Shown: piece by piece, positions 5,874-12,853 of the stretch
Position numbering within the stretch: the stretch's first letter is position 1
Layout: each line of letters starts with the position of its first letter
NCBI GenBank assembly: GCA_002308475.1
Contig: DBVL01000118.1
Coordinates: 1 to 12,853, forward strand
Source: Spirochaetales bacterium UBA1265
GTDB lineage: Bacteria; Spirochaetota; Spirochaetia; Sphaerochaetales; Sphaerochaetaceae
Reading direction: 5' to 3'
DNA length: 12,853 bases
Program-made: the position numbers and the translations under genes
Notes under the pieces: generated by a model
The model's input: only the letters and a program-made list of their open reading frames with translations
Told to the model about the DNA's origin: nothing
The model's database searches: none

Positions 5874-5947
5874 TTATTTTTTATTTTTGTGTTAAAGATT
5901 AGCGTTAGCTTACTAAAATACTGTATCTCTTTTTTATCACTCAAATG

Positions 5948-5977
5948 TTGATACTCTGTTGGAAAAATCTGTAAAAT
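5948..5977 (+). promoter_or_regulatory. Candidate promoter for topB
   Basis: TTGATA (5948-5953) and TAAAAT (5972-5977) are 18 bases apart. The -10 box ends 7 bases before the topB ATG at 5985, so transcription should start at or right beside the ATG. No Shine-Dalgarno site is present, consistent with a leaderless message. Confidence 0.6.
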
Positions 5978-5984
5978 CCAACTT

Positions 5985-8078
5985 ATGAAAAAATTGGTTT
6001 TAGCTGAAAAGCCGAGCGTTGGAAGAGAGCTGGCTGCAGTTCTTGGCTGTGTGAATAGAGGAAAGTACTTTGAAGGGCCTTCCTATGTTGTTACATGGGC
6101 ACTTGGACACCTGGTAACCCTTAGTCCACCAGATTCTTACGGTGAAAAGTACAGACGTTGGACATTAGCAAATCTGCCCATGCTTCCGGAAGTTCTGGAT
6201 ACCATGGTCATAGAGAAGACCAGAGAGCAGTTTGATCTGGTGAAAAGCCTCTTGGACAGAGAAGACGTGGAGAGCATTGTCATAGCAACAGATGCAGGAA
6301 GAGAGGGAGAGCTTGTAGCTCGCTGGATACTCAAGCAGGCAGGCTGTACCAAGAGAACACAGAGACTGTGGATAAGCAGTCAGACTGAGAGTGCCATAAA
6401 GCAGGGGTTTGAGAACCTCAAAGAAGGAAGTGATTATGATAATCTCTACTATGCTGCTGAAAGCAGATCCTATGCCGACTGGTACATAGGCTTCAATGTT
6501 TCAAGAGCCATGAGCTGTCATTTTGACTCACGCCTTTCAGCTGGAAGAGTCCAGACGCCCACACTTGCCTTGATTACAGACAGAGAAGATGAGATAGAAA
6601 GCTTTGCAGGAAAGTTCTACTGGACTCTTAGAGCGGATTTCGGACGCTTTAAGGCTTCCTACTACACAGATGAGAAAACAATCAGAATCCAAGATGAGGA
6701 AAAAGCAAACAGCCTTTATTCTTCCCTCGAGGGAAAAACAGGAACTGTCACAAGTGTGAAGAAACTTACAAAGACAGATAAACCGCCTTTGGCCTATGAC
6801 CTGACAGAGCTGCAGAGAGACGCAAACATGATTCTTGGTTTCTCTGCAAAGCAGACACTGGATACTCTTCAGCGCCTTTATGAGGTTCACAAGATAGTTA
6901 CATACCCCAGAACCGACAGCCGCTATATAACCCAAGACATAGTTCCAACTTTCGGTGAAAGACTCTCAGCTCTCAAAAATACACCTTTTGCTGCGGTGTG
7001 TCCTAAGGTTGAGAACATACGTAAAGACCTGTCCAGGCTTGTGAATAATGAGATGGTAAGTGACCACCATGCACTTTTGCCTACTGAACAGCCTGTAAAC
7101 CTTGAAAAACTGTCTTTTGAGGAAAAAGCTCTGTGGGAGCTTGTCATAACCAGATTCCTGGAAACACTCAGTGAAGACTATGTTTACAGCACCACAACTG
7201 TGGATATCTCAGTGGAAGGGAATCTGTTTTCTGCAAGAATGACCATGCCGGACAGTTACGGATGGAGAGAGAAAGCACGCCTTACCGGCAGAAGAAATGC
7301 CTCAGCTTCAGAGGATGAGAGCGAGTACGGCCTCTACGGGCTTAAAGAAGGTTCGGAAGTGACGGTTCAGAATCTGGAGCTCAAGCGTTTTGCAACCATG
7401 CCCCCTGAGAGGTATACTGAGGCTGATTTGCTGTATGCCATGGAGCATGCTGGACGTCTGGTTGAGGATAGTGAATTGAAAAAACGTCTTGAGAACGGAC
7501 TTGGAACTCCTGCCACAAGAGCAGACATAATTGAGAAACTAATTCAGAACAACTGCATGGAGAGAAAGGATGGATTCCTTGTTCCTACAGCAAAGGGAAG
7601 GGAGCTTGTCCGTCTGGTGCCGCCACAGCTCAGGAGTGCCGAGCTGACAGGAAGATGGGAAAAGAGGTTGTTTGCCATTTCTAACGGGCAGGAGAGTGAG
7701 AAACCATTTATTGAAGATATAAAAAAGAACGCTGCGGATCTGGTGGAGCAGGTCATAGCAAACAAGGATTCCTATGACCCGGCAAGAATGGGTGACCCCA
7801 AGCATCTCTGTCCGTCCTGTTCATGGCCTATGGCTAAGGTGATGGATGCAGAAGGAAATACTCACTACGTCTGCCAGAGGTTCTCATGTGGCTATGAGGA
7901 GATGATTATACGCAAGAAGATAAAGGATAAGGTTCTTCTTGCTAAATCAGTTATAAAAGAAAGTCATTACCGCACAGCCCCAAGAAGGTCTGAAGCACCT
8001 GCAAAGGAGTCTTCAGGAGGGACCTTTGCGGACTTTATAAGGGCTTCCGAGGAAAGGAAGAAAGGGAGGAAACACTGA
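5985..8078 (+). CDS. topB: DNA topoisomerase III (type IA)
   Basis: This 697-residue type IA topoisomerase would relax negative supercoils and decatenate DNA by passing a strand through a single-strand break. The Toprim domain starts at residue 2 (LVLAEKPSVG, Glu8) and includes the acidic motif DAGREGE (103-109). A Gly stands where many type IA enzymes have the second Asp of DxDREGE; I recall the same variant in Firmicutes-type TopB. The active-site tyrosine is Tyr307 in TYPRTDSRYI. Near the C-terminus a four-cysteine zinc-ribbon motif (Cys609, 612, 630, 635) precedes a basic tail ending RKKGRKH. The ATG has no ribosome site, but a promoter sits directly before it. The stop codon overlaps the DUF4954 start by one base (TGATG), so the two are cotranscribed. 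Confidence 0.95.
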   Translation: MKKLVLAEKPSVGRELAAVLGCVNRGKYFEGPSYVVTWALGHLVTLSPPDSYGEKYRRWTLANLPMLPEVLDTMVIEKTREQFDLVKSLLDREDVESIVIATDAGREGELVARWILKQAGCTKRTQRLWISSQTESAIKQGFENLKEGSDYDNLYYAAESRSYADWYIGFNVSRAMSCHFDSRLSAGRVQTPTLALITDREDEIESFAGKFYWTLRADFGRFKASYYTDEKTIRIQDEEKANSLYSSLEGKTGTVTSVKKLTKTDKPPLAYDLTELQRDANMILGFSAKQTLDTLQRLYEVHKIVTYPRTDSRYITQDIVPTFGERLSALKNTPFAAVCPKVENIRKDLSRLVNNEMVSDHHALLPTEQPVNLEKLSFEEKALWELVITRFLETLSEDYVYSTTTVDISVEGNLFSARMTMPDSYGWREKARLTGRRNASASEDESEYGLYGLKEGSEVTVQNLELKRFATMPPERYTEADLLYAMEHAGRLVEDSELKKRLENGLGTPATRADIIEKLIQNNCMERKDGFLVPTAKGRELVRLVPPQLRSAELTGRWEKRLFAISNGQESEKPFIEDIKKNAADLVEQVIANKDSYDPARMGDPKHLCPSCSWPMAKVMDAEGNTHYVCQRFSCGYEEMIIRKKIKDKVLLAKSVIKESHYRTAPRRSEAPAKESSGGTFADFIRASEERKKGRKH
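8064..8069 (+). promoter_or_regulatory. Ribosome-binding site of the DUF4954 gene
   Basis: GGGAGG lies inside the last codons of topB, 8 bases before the ATG at 8078. With the TGATG overlap it points to translational coupling or direct reinitiation from topB. Confidence 0.75.
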
Positions 8079-10159
8079 TGAGTGATGAAGTGACAATTAT
8101 TGAGGAAGGACTGACAGGTTTTGGATTCATCCCAGGGGATGAATACAGATTCAGAAATCTGGTTGCCGGAGACGACTCAGCTTACAGGCATCTGACAAAA
8201 GAAGAGATAACTGTCCTTACGGACAATGCCAATACTGCTGATGATTGGTCAAATATCCTTGTTAAAGACGAGTTTGACCCCTCTTGCATAAGAAGATCAA
8301 CCTTCTTCGGTAAGGTCAGAATTGGAAAAGTAAAAGCCTGCGCCTTGCGTTTTCATGACCTTGAACTGACTTGCGGTATCTACTACAGCACAATCATAAG
8401 CAGTGACATAGGAGACTACTGTTCTGTGCGTGGTGTGAGTTTCATGAGTCATTATATTGTCCATGACAGATGCATTCTCTTTCACATAAGAGAGCTTCAG
8501 GCCACCAACCATAGCAAGTTCGGTAACTGCATAGTAAAGGAAGGCGAGGATCCTTCGGTTCTTGTCAAGCTTTCTGTCATGAATGAGAACGAGGGCCGCT
8601 CAATTGGTGCTTTTGAGGATCTGTTGTGCGCAGATGCCATGCTCTGGGCAGATAACCCTGCAGACAAGGAGCTTGATAAGGCTCTGTGGAAGCTGACCAG
8701 TTCTTCCTACTCAACCGAGCGTGGTTGGTATGGAGAGGTCGGTGAAGGCTGTGTGATCAAGGACACAGGAATAATCAAAGATGTAATGATGGGGCCAGCC
8801 ACATATGTGAAGGGTGCCAACAAGCTTAAAAACCTGACAATCAAGAGTACAAAGGAATCTCCTGTTCAGCTGGGAGAGGGGATTGAGGTTGTCAACGGTA
8901 TAATCGGTCCTGGGTGCCGAATCTTCTACGGCTGTAAGGCCATAAGATTCGTCATGTGTGAGAACAGCCAGCTCAAGTATGGAGCCAGGTTGATAAACTC
9001 TGTTCTTGGTGACAACTCCACAGTTTCCTGCTGTGAGGTCTTGAGCAACCTTCTGTTCCCGTTCCATGAGCAGCATCATAACAACTCGTTCCTTATCTCC
9101 GCACTTGTTATGGGACAGTCTAATATGGCCGCCGGTGCAAACATTGGTTCAAACCACAACAGCCGTGCGGCAGATGGTGAGTTGCGTGCCGGAAGAGGTT
9201 TCTGGCCGGCTCTTTCCTCCTCAATCAAGTACAACAGCCGTTTTGCCAGTTTTGTCATGATCTCAAAGGGTCTTTATATTCATGAGATGAACGTACGTTT
9301 CCCGTTTGCTTTGCTCTCAGATAACATAAAGCATGGCTACAGGCAGATTTATCCCGCATTCCTTTGGATAAACAACATGTATGCCCTTGAGAGAAACTGT
9401 GGAAAGTTTGCTTCAAGAGACAAAAGAAAACAGGCTATCCAACATATTGAGACTGATTATCTTGCCCCAGATACGGCTTCTGAGATCCTTGATGCCTTCT
9501 TTACCCTGAGAAGTCTTTATGAGGAAGCAAATTATGATGAGGCCAATGTCCAGGTTCTTGATATGGAAAACTCCAAAACTCCGGTCAGGATCCTTCGGTG
9601 CGAGAAAGCTCTTCAGGCCTACCAGGACATGATTGAGTACTACTGTGCCAAGGAAATAGTCTCCTATTGCAGCAAGAGAGGTGTTTCTGTTTCTTCTCTG
9701 AATGCTCAGAGTTCCAAAGCCTACATGTCTTGGGTGAACCTTGGAGGTCAGCTTGTGCCTTCCGCTAAGGTTGAGGAACTGAAGAATAGGATAAAAAATG
9801 GAGAGTTCAACAGCTGGAAAGAACTTCATAAGGTCTATGACCAGTGGAATGAGGAGTATCCTCTGGAAAAAGTTCTGAATGCCATAGCTGTCTATAAGGA
9901 ACTGAGGGGTTACTCTTACATCTCGGAGACCAAGTGGGAAGAACTTAAGAAGAAACTTGCTAAGACCAGAGCCTTCATAGACGAACAGGTTTACGCCTCA
10001 AGGGCCAAGGACTACAGCAGGGACTTCAGGCTGTGGACTTACAAGTCATATGAGGAGCTGGAAGCTGTTACTGGTAAGCTTGAGGAAAACTCTTTCATCA
10101 GTGAGAGCAAGAAGAAAACAGCTGCCATGCTTGAAGATATGAAGAAGGTAGTTTATTGA
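8078..10159 (+). CDS. DUF4954 family protein, left-handed beta-helix fold, function unknown
   Basis: This 693-residue protein resembles the uncharacterised DUF4954 family seen in spirochaetes and Bacteroidetes. Two regions (about 75-130 and 215-330) have the repeating small-hydrophobic pattern of hexapeptide left-handed beta-helices, for example STIISSDIGDYCSVRGVSF, as in sugar-nucleotide acyltransferases. A strongly conserved-looking core follows: HEQHHNNS (330-337), GSNHNSR (357-363) and GRGFWP (372-377). These clustered His, Asn and Arg residues could form an active or metal site; this is inference. The last 250 or so residues are helical. No signal peptide or membrane segment is seen, so it is probably cytosolic. 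It overlaps topB by one base, a partnership with no known reason. A terminator follows 6 bases after the stop. Confidence 0.85.
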   Translation: MSDEVTIIEEGLTGFGFIPGDEYRFRNLVAGDDSAYRHLTKEEITVLTDNANTADDWSNILVKDEFDPSCIRRSTFFGKVRIGKVKACALRFHDLELTCGIYYSTIISSDIGDYCSVRGVSFMSHYIVHDRCILFHIRELQATNHSKFGNCIVKEGEDPSVLVKLSVMNENEGRSIGAFEDLLCADAMLWADNPADKELDKALWKLTSSSYSTERGWYGEVGEGCVIKDTGIIKDVMMGPATYVKGANKLKNLTIKSTKESPVQLGEGIEVVNGIIGPGCRIFYGCKAIRFVMCENSQLKYGARLINSVLGDNSTVSCCEVLSNLLFPFHEQHHNNSFLISALVMGQSNMAAGANIGSNHNSRAADGELRAGRGFWPALSSSIKYNSRFASFVMISKGLYIHEMNVRFPFALLSDNIKHGYRQIYPAFLWINNMYALERNCGKFASRDKRKQAIQHIETDYLAPDTASEILDAFFTLRSLYEEANYDEANVQVLDMENSKTPVRILRCEKALQAYQDMIEYYCAKEIVSYCSKRGVSVSSLNAQSSKAYMSWVNLGGQLVPSAKVEELKNRIKNGEFNSWKELHKVYDQWNEEYPLEKVLNAIAVYKELRGYSYISETKWEELKKKLAKTRAFIDEQVYASRAKDYSRDFRLWTYKSYEELEAVTGKLEENSFISESKKKTAAMLEDMKKVVY

Positions 10160-10184
10160 ATAAGCGGGGTGAAAGCCCCGTTTT
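10160..10184. terminator. Probably bidirectional Rho-independent terminator
   Basis: The stem CGGGG / CCCCG (10165-10169 with 10176-10180) surrounds a GAAA-containing loop and is followed on the plus strand by TTTTATTT. Upstream AATAAG can pair with part of the T-rich tail, so the minus-strand transcript also forms a hairpin followed by a weaker T-containing stretch. It lies between the stop codons of two convergent genes (10159 and 10187) and can serve both. The plus-strand direction is the stronger. Confidence 0.82.
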
Positions 10185-10186
10185 AT

Positions 10187-11089
10187 TTATGCCTCAGGGA
10201 CAACCCAGTTGTTGCAAAGGGAGATAAAGTCAGTCTTGTACATGCCGACTCTGGGTTTGACCTTTTCATTCATGTATTTTTTGTCTGTCCTGTAGGCTTT
10301 TTTGACCAGAAGTCTGCCTTTGTGCTGTCTTACGCACAGGGCCTTTGTGTAAAAATACCTGACATTCCTGGTTTCAGAGCGGTCTTCAATAAGAAACTGT
10401 TTAGCAAAGAAGATAATGGCAAGGTCACTGGAAGAGTAGATGGGAAAACCGTAGAGCCAACACCTTGTCCCAAAATCCAATGCCTGCCAGTAGGCACTTT
10501 CCAGTTCTTCATCATAGCCTCTGATTCTCTGAAAAAGAGCTCTGTCGTAAAGACCTATCCCCAAAAACGGATAAAGTGTGGCATCTTTGCCTCTGCCGGG
10601 GAGAAGACTCATTGGGTCTATGTCCTGACCATTGAGCTTTGGAGCCCTTACCGAGGGGATCAGTTCCTTGTCTTTGTTGAATATAAGAGGTGTTATGACA
10701 ACAGGGTGAGGCTCCTGCTTCATGGTCTGCTCTATCCCTGCCCAGTTGAAGTCAACAAGATCCACATCTGATCTGGTCACAAAAAAATAGGTTGTTCCGC
10801 AGGTGTTTGCAAGAGCATTTACCCTCTCAGCAAGAGAAGGGCTCTGGTCAAAGACTATCAGGGTTATATCCGGATAACGGCCACTTAACTCATCTGTGCT
10901 TATTCTGTCAGCTTGGGTTATGACGTGGATGTTGTGATTATAGTTGCTTGTGTACCAACGGATGGATTCTTCCAGGTTCTGCTTGGTTCCTGTATCCATA
11001 ATTCCTACGGCTAGAAACTCCTCACTGTGAAGGCCGCTGATGAGGTGGTTTATATCACTATGTCTCGAAATAACATGATAGTTCTGCAT
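10187..11089 (-). CDS. Putative glycosyltransferase-like protein (GT-A / family 2-like)
   Basis: From the ATG at 11089 this is a 300-residue protein. Its layout resembles family 2 glycosyltransferases: an N-terminal Rossmann-like half (FLAVGIMDTG, NIHVITQADR), then LAERVNALANTCGTTYFFV, and SDVDLVD with a DVD that could be the metal-binding DxD. Later RGYDEELESAYWQALDFG recalls the GGFDE...ED block that places the acceptor-site acids. The resemblance is by pattern, not a firm match. No signal peptide or membrane helix is seen. The frame can be read three codons further to a TTG at 11098, but the ATG is preferred because a candidate -10 box ends 8 bases before it, while no Shine-Dalgarno site supports either start. 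It stands alone between the shared terminator and the divergent serS promoter, so its substrate cannot be guessed from context. Confidence 0.65.
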   Translation of the reverse strand: MQNYHVISRHSDINHLISGLHSEEFLAVGIMDTGTKQNLEESIRWYTSNYNHNIHVITQADRISTDELSGRYPDITLIVFDQSPSLAERVNALANTCGTTYFFVTRSDVDLVDFNWAGIEQTMKQEPHPVVITPLIFNKDKELIPSVRAPKLNGQDIDPMSLLPGRGKDATLYPFLGIGLYDRALFQRIRGYDEELESAYWQALDFGTRCWLYGFPIYSSSDLAIIFFAKQFLIEDRSETRNVRYFYTKALCVRQHKGRLLVKKAYRTDKKYMNEKVKPRVGMYKTDFISLCNNWVVPEA

Positions 11090-11097
11090 CCAATTCA

Positions 11098-11126
11098 AGG
11101 ATACTGAGAATCATTTCGTTTGGCAA
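11098..11126 (-). promoter_or_regulatory. Candidate promoter of the glycosyltransferase-like gene
   Basis: On the minus strand TTGCCA (11126-11121) and TATCCT (11103-11098) are 17 bases apart. The -10 box ends 8 bases before the ATG at 11089, giving a leaderless or one-base-leader message. The box is divergent from, and close to, the serS promoter. Confidence 0.45.
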
Positions 11127-11132
11127 CTGATA

Positions 11133-11162
11133 TTGAAGGTTTGGGGGTATTCACACTATAAT
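11133..11162 (+). promoter_or_regulatory. Promoter of serS
   Basis: TTGAAG (11133-11138) and a perfect TATAAT (11157-11162) are 18 bases apart. The predicted start near 11169 falls within or just before the short ribosome site GAGGT (11169-11173), which is 6 bases before the ATG at 11180, so the leader is only about 10 bases. There is no room for a T-box or other riboswitch. Confidence 0.6.
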
Positions 11163-11179
11163 CCTTGTGAGGTAAAAAA

Positions 11180-12454
11180 ATGATTGATTATAAAGAACTC
11201 AGAACAAGACATGATGAGATAGCACTTAACATAAAGAACAGAAACATGAAGGTGGATCTTGACCATGTCATTGAACTTCAGGATTCAAGGGCTGCTCTCC
11301 TGCATGAGGCTGAAGAGCTCAGAACACGCAGAAACGCCAACGCTGCAAAAATGAAAGGTCCTATGGATCCCTCTGAGAGACAGGTTCTTATAGATGAGGG
11401 AAGAAAGCTTAAGGATGATATAGCTGCTTCAGAGGCAAAGCTTGAAGAAGTTGACAAGGAGTATAATTCTCTTCTCAGACAGATTCCGAACTACGCTCAT
11501 CCGAGTGCACCGGTGGGTAAGGAAGACAAGGACAGCACAGCAATCAAGTTTGTTGGCAAGGTCCCGGTATTCAACTTCAAACCCTTGGATCATGTTCAGC
11601 TTGGAGAGAAGCTTGATCTCATAGATTTTGACACTGCCACAAAGGTCAGTGGACCTAAGTTCTACTACCTCAAGAATGAGGCTGTTCTTCTTCAGATGGG
11701 TCTTGAACGCTATGCTCTAGATATAGTCATGAAGCATGGTTTTACCCCATTCATCACTCCGGATGTGGCCAAGGAAGAGATTCTTGAGGGAATTGGCTTC
11801 AATCCAAGAGGAGAGGAAAGCAACATCTACACAGTAGAAGGCACAGGAACTGCCCTTGTAGGTACTGCAGAGATAACACTTGGTGGTTACAACTCAGGAA
11901 GGGTTTTCGAGAAGAATGAGCTTCCTGTGAGAATGACAGGTCTCAGCCATTGTTTCAGAAGAGAAGCGGGTGGAGCCGGACAGTACTCAAAGGGTCTGTA
12001 CAGGGTTCACCAGTTCTCAAAGCTTGAGATGTTTATCTTCTGCCTTCCTGAAGACAGCGACAGAATGCATGATGAGCTTCTGGCTATTGAAGAGGAAATC
12101 TTCAGCGGGCTCGGACTTGCCTACAGAGTTGTGGATACCTGTACCGGAGACCTTGGTGCTCCAGCATATAGGAAGTTTGATATTGAAGCCTGGATGCCGG
12201 GAAGAGGAGATAACGGAGAGTATGGAGAGGTTACAAGTACTTCAAACTGTACCGATTATCAGGCAAGAAACCTCAACATCAGATACAAGGATGATGACGG
12301 GAAGGCCAAGTATGTTCACATGCTCAACGGAACAGCTGTTGCAGTTTCAAGAGCTCTTGTGGCAGTGCTTGAGAACTATCAGATGGAAGATGGAAGCGTC
12401 AGGATTCCTGAGGCTCTTGTTCCTTACTGCGGGATAAAGGAAATAAGAAGGTAA
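11180..12454 (+). CDS. serS: Seryl-tRNA synthetase
   Basis: This 424-residue class II aminoacyl-tRNA synthetase charges tRNA-Ser (and tRNA-Sec where present) with serine. Residues 1 to about 110 form the long antiparallel coiled-coil arm that grips the tRNA variable loop. The catalytic core carries motif 2, CFRREAGGAG with Arg260-Arg261-Glu262, followed by GLYRVHQFSKLEMF. Motif 3 is LNGTAVAVSRALVAVLENYQ with Arg391; a Ser precedes that Arg where Gly is common. STSNCTDYQARNLNIRY and the terminal VRIPEALVPYCG are also typical. Length is normal. It has its own promoter and a GAGGT site. pncB begins one base after its stop, so the two are cotranscribed. Confidence 0.97.
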   Translation: MIDYKELRTRHDEIALNIKNRNMKVDLDHVIELQDSRAALLHEAEELRTRRNANAAKMKGPMDPSERQVLIDEGRKLKDDIAASEAKLEEVDKEYNSLLRQIPNYAHPSAPVGKEDKDSTAIKFVGKVPVFNFKPLDHVQLGEKLDLIDFDTATKVSGPKFYYLKNEAVLLQMGLERYALDIVMKHGFTPFITPDVAKEEILEGIGFNPRGEESNIYTVEGTGTALVGTAEITLGGYNSGRVFEKNELPVRMTGLSHCFRREAGGAGQYSKGLYRVHQFSKLEMFIFCLPEDSDRMHDELLAIEEEIFSGLGLAYRVVDTCTGDLGAPAYRKFDIEAWMPGRGDNGEYGEVTSTSNCTDYQARNLNIRYKDDDGKAKYVHMLNGTAVAVSRALVAVLENYQMEDGSVRIPEALVPYCGIKEIRR

Positions 12455-12455
12455 T

Positions 12456-12853
12456 ATGCACCAGATCATCAACAGTCTGCTTGAAACTGACATGTATAAG
12501 TTCTCAATGGGACAGGCCATTTACCATAATTTCAGTGGTTACAAAACAACATGGACTTTTGCATGCAGGAACAAAGATGTCCGTTTCACAGATGAGATGG
12601 TCAGTGAGATAAAACACCAGATAAGACTTTACTGTTCACTGCGTTTTAAGGAAGATGAGCTTGAATACCTGAACAACATTAAATGGATGAAGGGCTCATA
12701 CATAGATTTTCTGAGACTGTGGAGTCCCAGATACGAGGATTTCATTATAAATACCGACGCTGAGTGCGGACTGGCCATTGAGACGCGAGGTACCTGGTTG
12801 AATACTTCCTTCTATGAGATTCCAACCCTTGCTATTGTAAATGAAGTTTATTT
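12456..12853 (+). CDS. pncB: Nicotinate phosphoribosyltransferase, 5' part
   Basis: The reading frame begins at the ATG one base after the serS stop and runs open to the window edge, giving about 132 residues. The start SLLETDMYKFSMGQAIYHNF fits the conserved N-terminus of nicotinate phosphoribosyltransferase (LLxTDxYKxTM). The end TSFYEIPTLAIVNEVYF matches the family's later LxE(I/V)PxLAxxNExYF block. The enzyme makes nicotinate mononucleotide from nicotinate and PRPP in the NAD salvage route. A GAAGG purine stretch in the last serS codons (12447-12451) sits 4 bases before the ATG and may act as ribosome site. Truncated only by the window end. Confidence 0.9.
   Translation, partial: MHQIINSLLETDMYKFSMGQAIYHNFSGYKTTWTFACRNKDVRFTDEMVSEIKHQIRLYCSLRFKEDELEYLNNIKWMKGSYIDFLRLWSPRYEDFIINTDAECGLAIETRGTWLNTSFYEIPTLAIVNEVY

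Noticed and set aside
11090..11098. TTG start three codons upstream for the glycosyltransferase-like gene
   Set aside because: It has no Shine-Dalgarno site and overlaps the candidate -10 box, so it would lie upstream of the predicted transcript start.

Overview
The window reads as a chromosomal stretch from an anaerobic spirochaete, most likely Treponema or a close relative. Three things point there. A RarA ATPase is fused to a long C-terminal domain. A DUF4954 left-handed beta-helix protein is present, a family I know mainly from spirochaetes and Bacteroidetes. There are several short lipoproteins with relaxed lipoboxes, plus a clostridial-type 2[4Fe-4S] ferredoxin. GC content looks moderate and coding density is high. 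There are no insertion sequences, phage genes or CRISPR arrays. The taxonomic call is inference.

Layout. At the left edge is the 5' part of a minus-strand tRNA (probably His). Next is a minus-strand pair, a lipoprotein and rarA (2918 to 65). A plus-strand RluA-type pseudouridine synthase (2974-3612) runs tail-to-tail, with a 23-base overlap, into minus-strand xseB/xseA (exonuclease VII, 3590-5028). Two insulated minus-strand single-gene units follow. The first (5140-5499) is a small lipoprotein with six exact GDPIM pentapeptides. The second (5644-5811) is the ferredoxin. Each has its own promoter, Shine-Dalgarno site and Rho-independent terminator. On the plus strand, topB (topoisomerase III) overlaps the DUF4954 gene by one base and ends at a probably bidirectional terminator. 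That terminator is shared with a convergent minus-strand glycosyltransferase-like gene (10187-11089). serS and the start of pncB close the window on the plus strand.

The housekeeping content is DNA maintenance (rarA, xseA/xseB, topB), RNA modification and translation (rluA-like, serS, tRNA), NAD salvage (pncB) and redox (ferredoxin). The least explained item is the GDPIM-repeat lipoprotein. Its six pentapeptides are identical at the protein level but vary at synonymous codon positions, and the protein ends exactly on the sixth. This suggests selection on the peptide itself: a surface-displayed repeat, a multicopy peptide precursor, or a binding motif.

A second pattern is in gene starts. Five genes (lipoprotein 2918, rluA-like, xseA, topB, glycosyltransferase-like) lack a well-placed Shine-Dalgarno site and have a candidate -10 box only 6 to 10 bases before the start codon, as expected for leaderless or nearly leaderless mRNAs. 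serS, ferredoxin, the GDPIM lipoprotein, xseB and the DUF4954 gene have ordinary Shine-Dalgarno sites.
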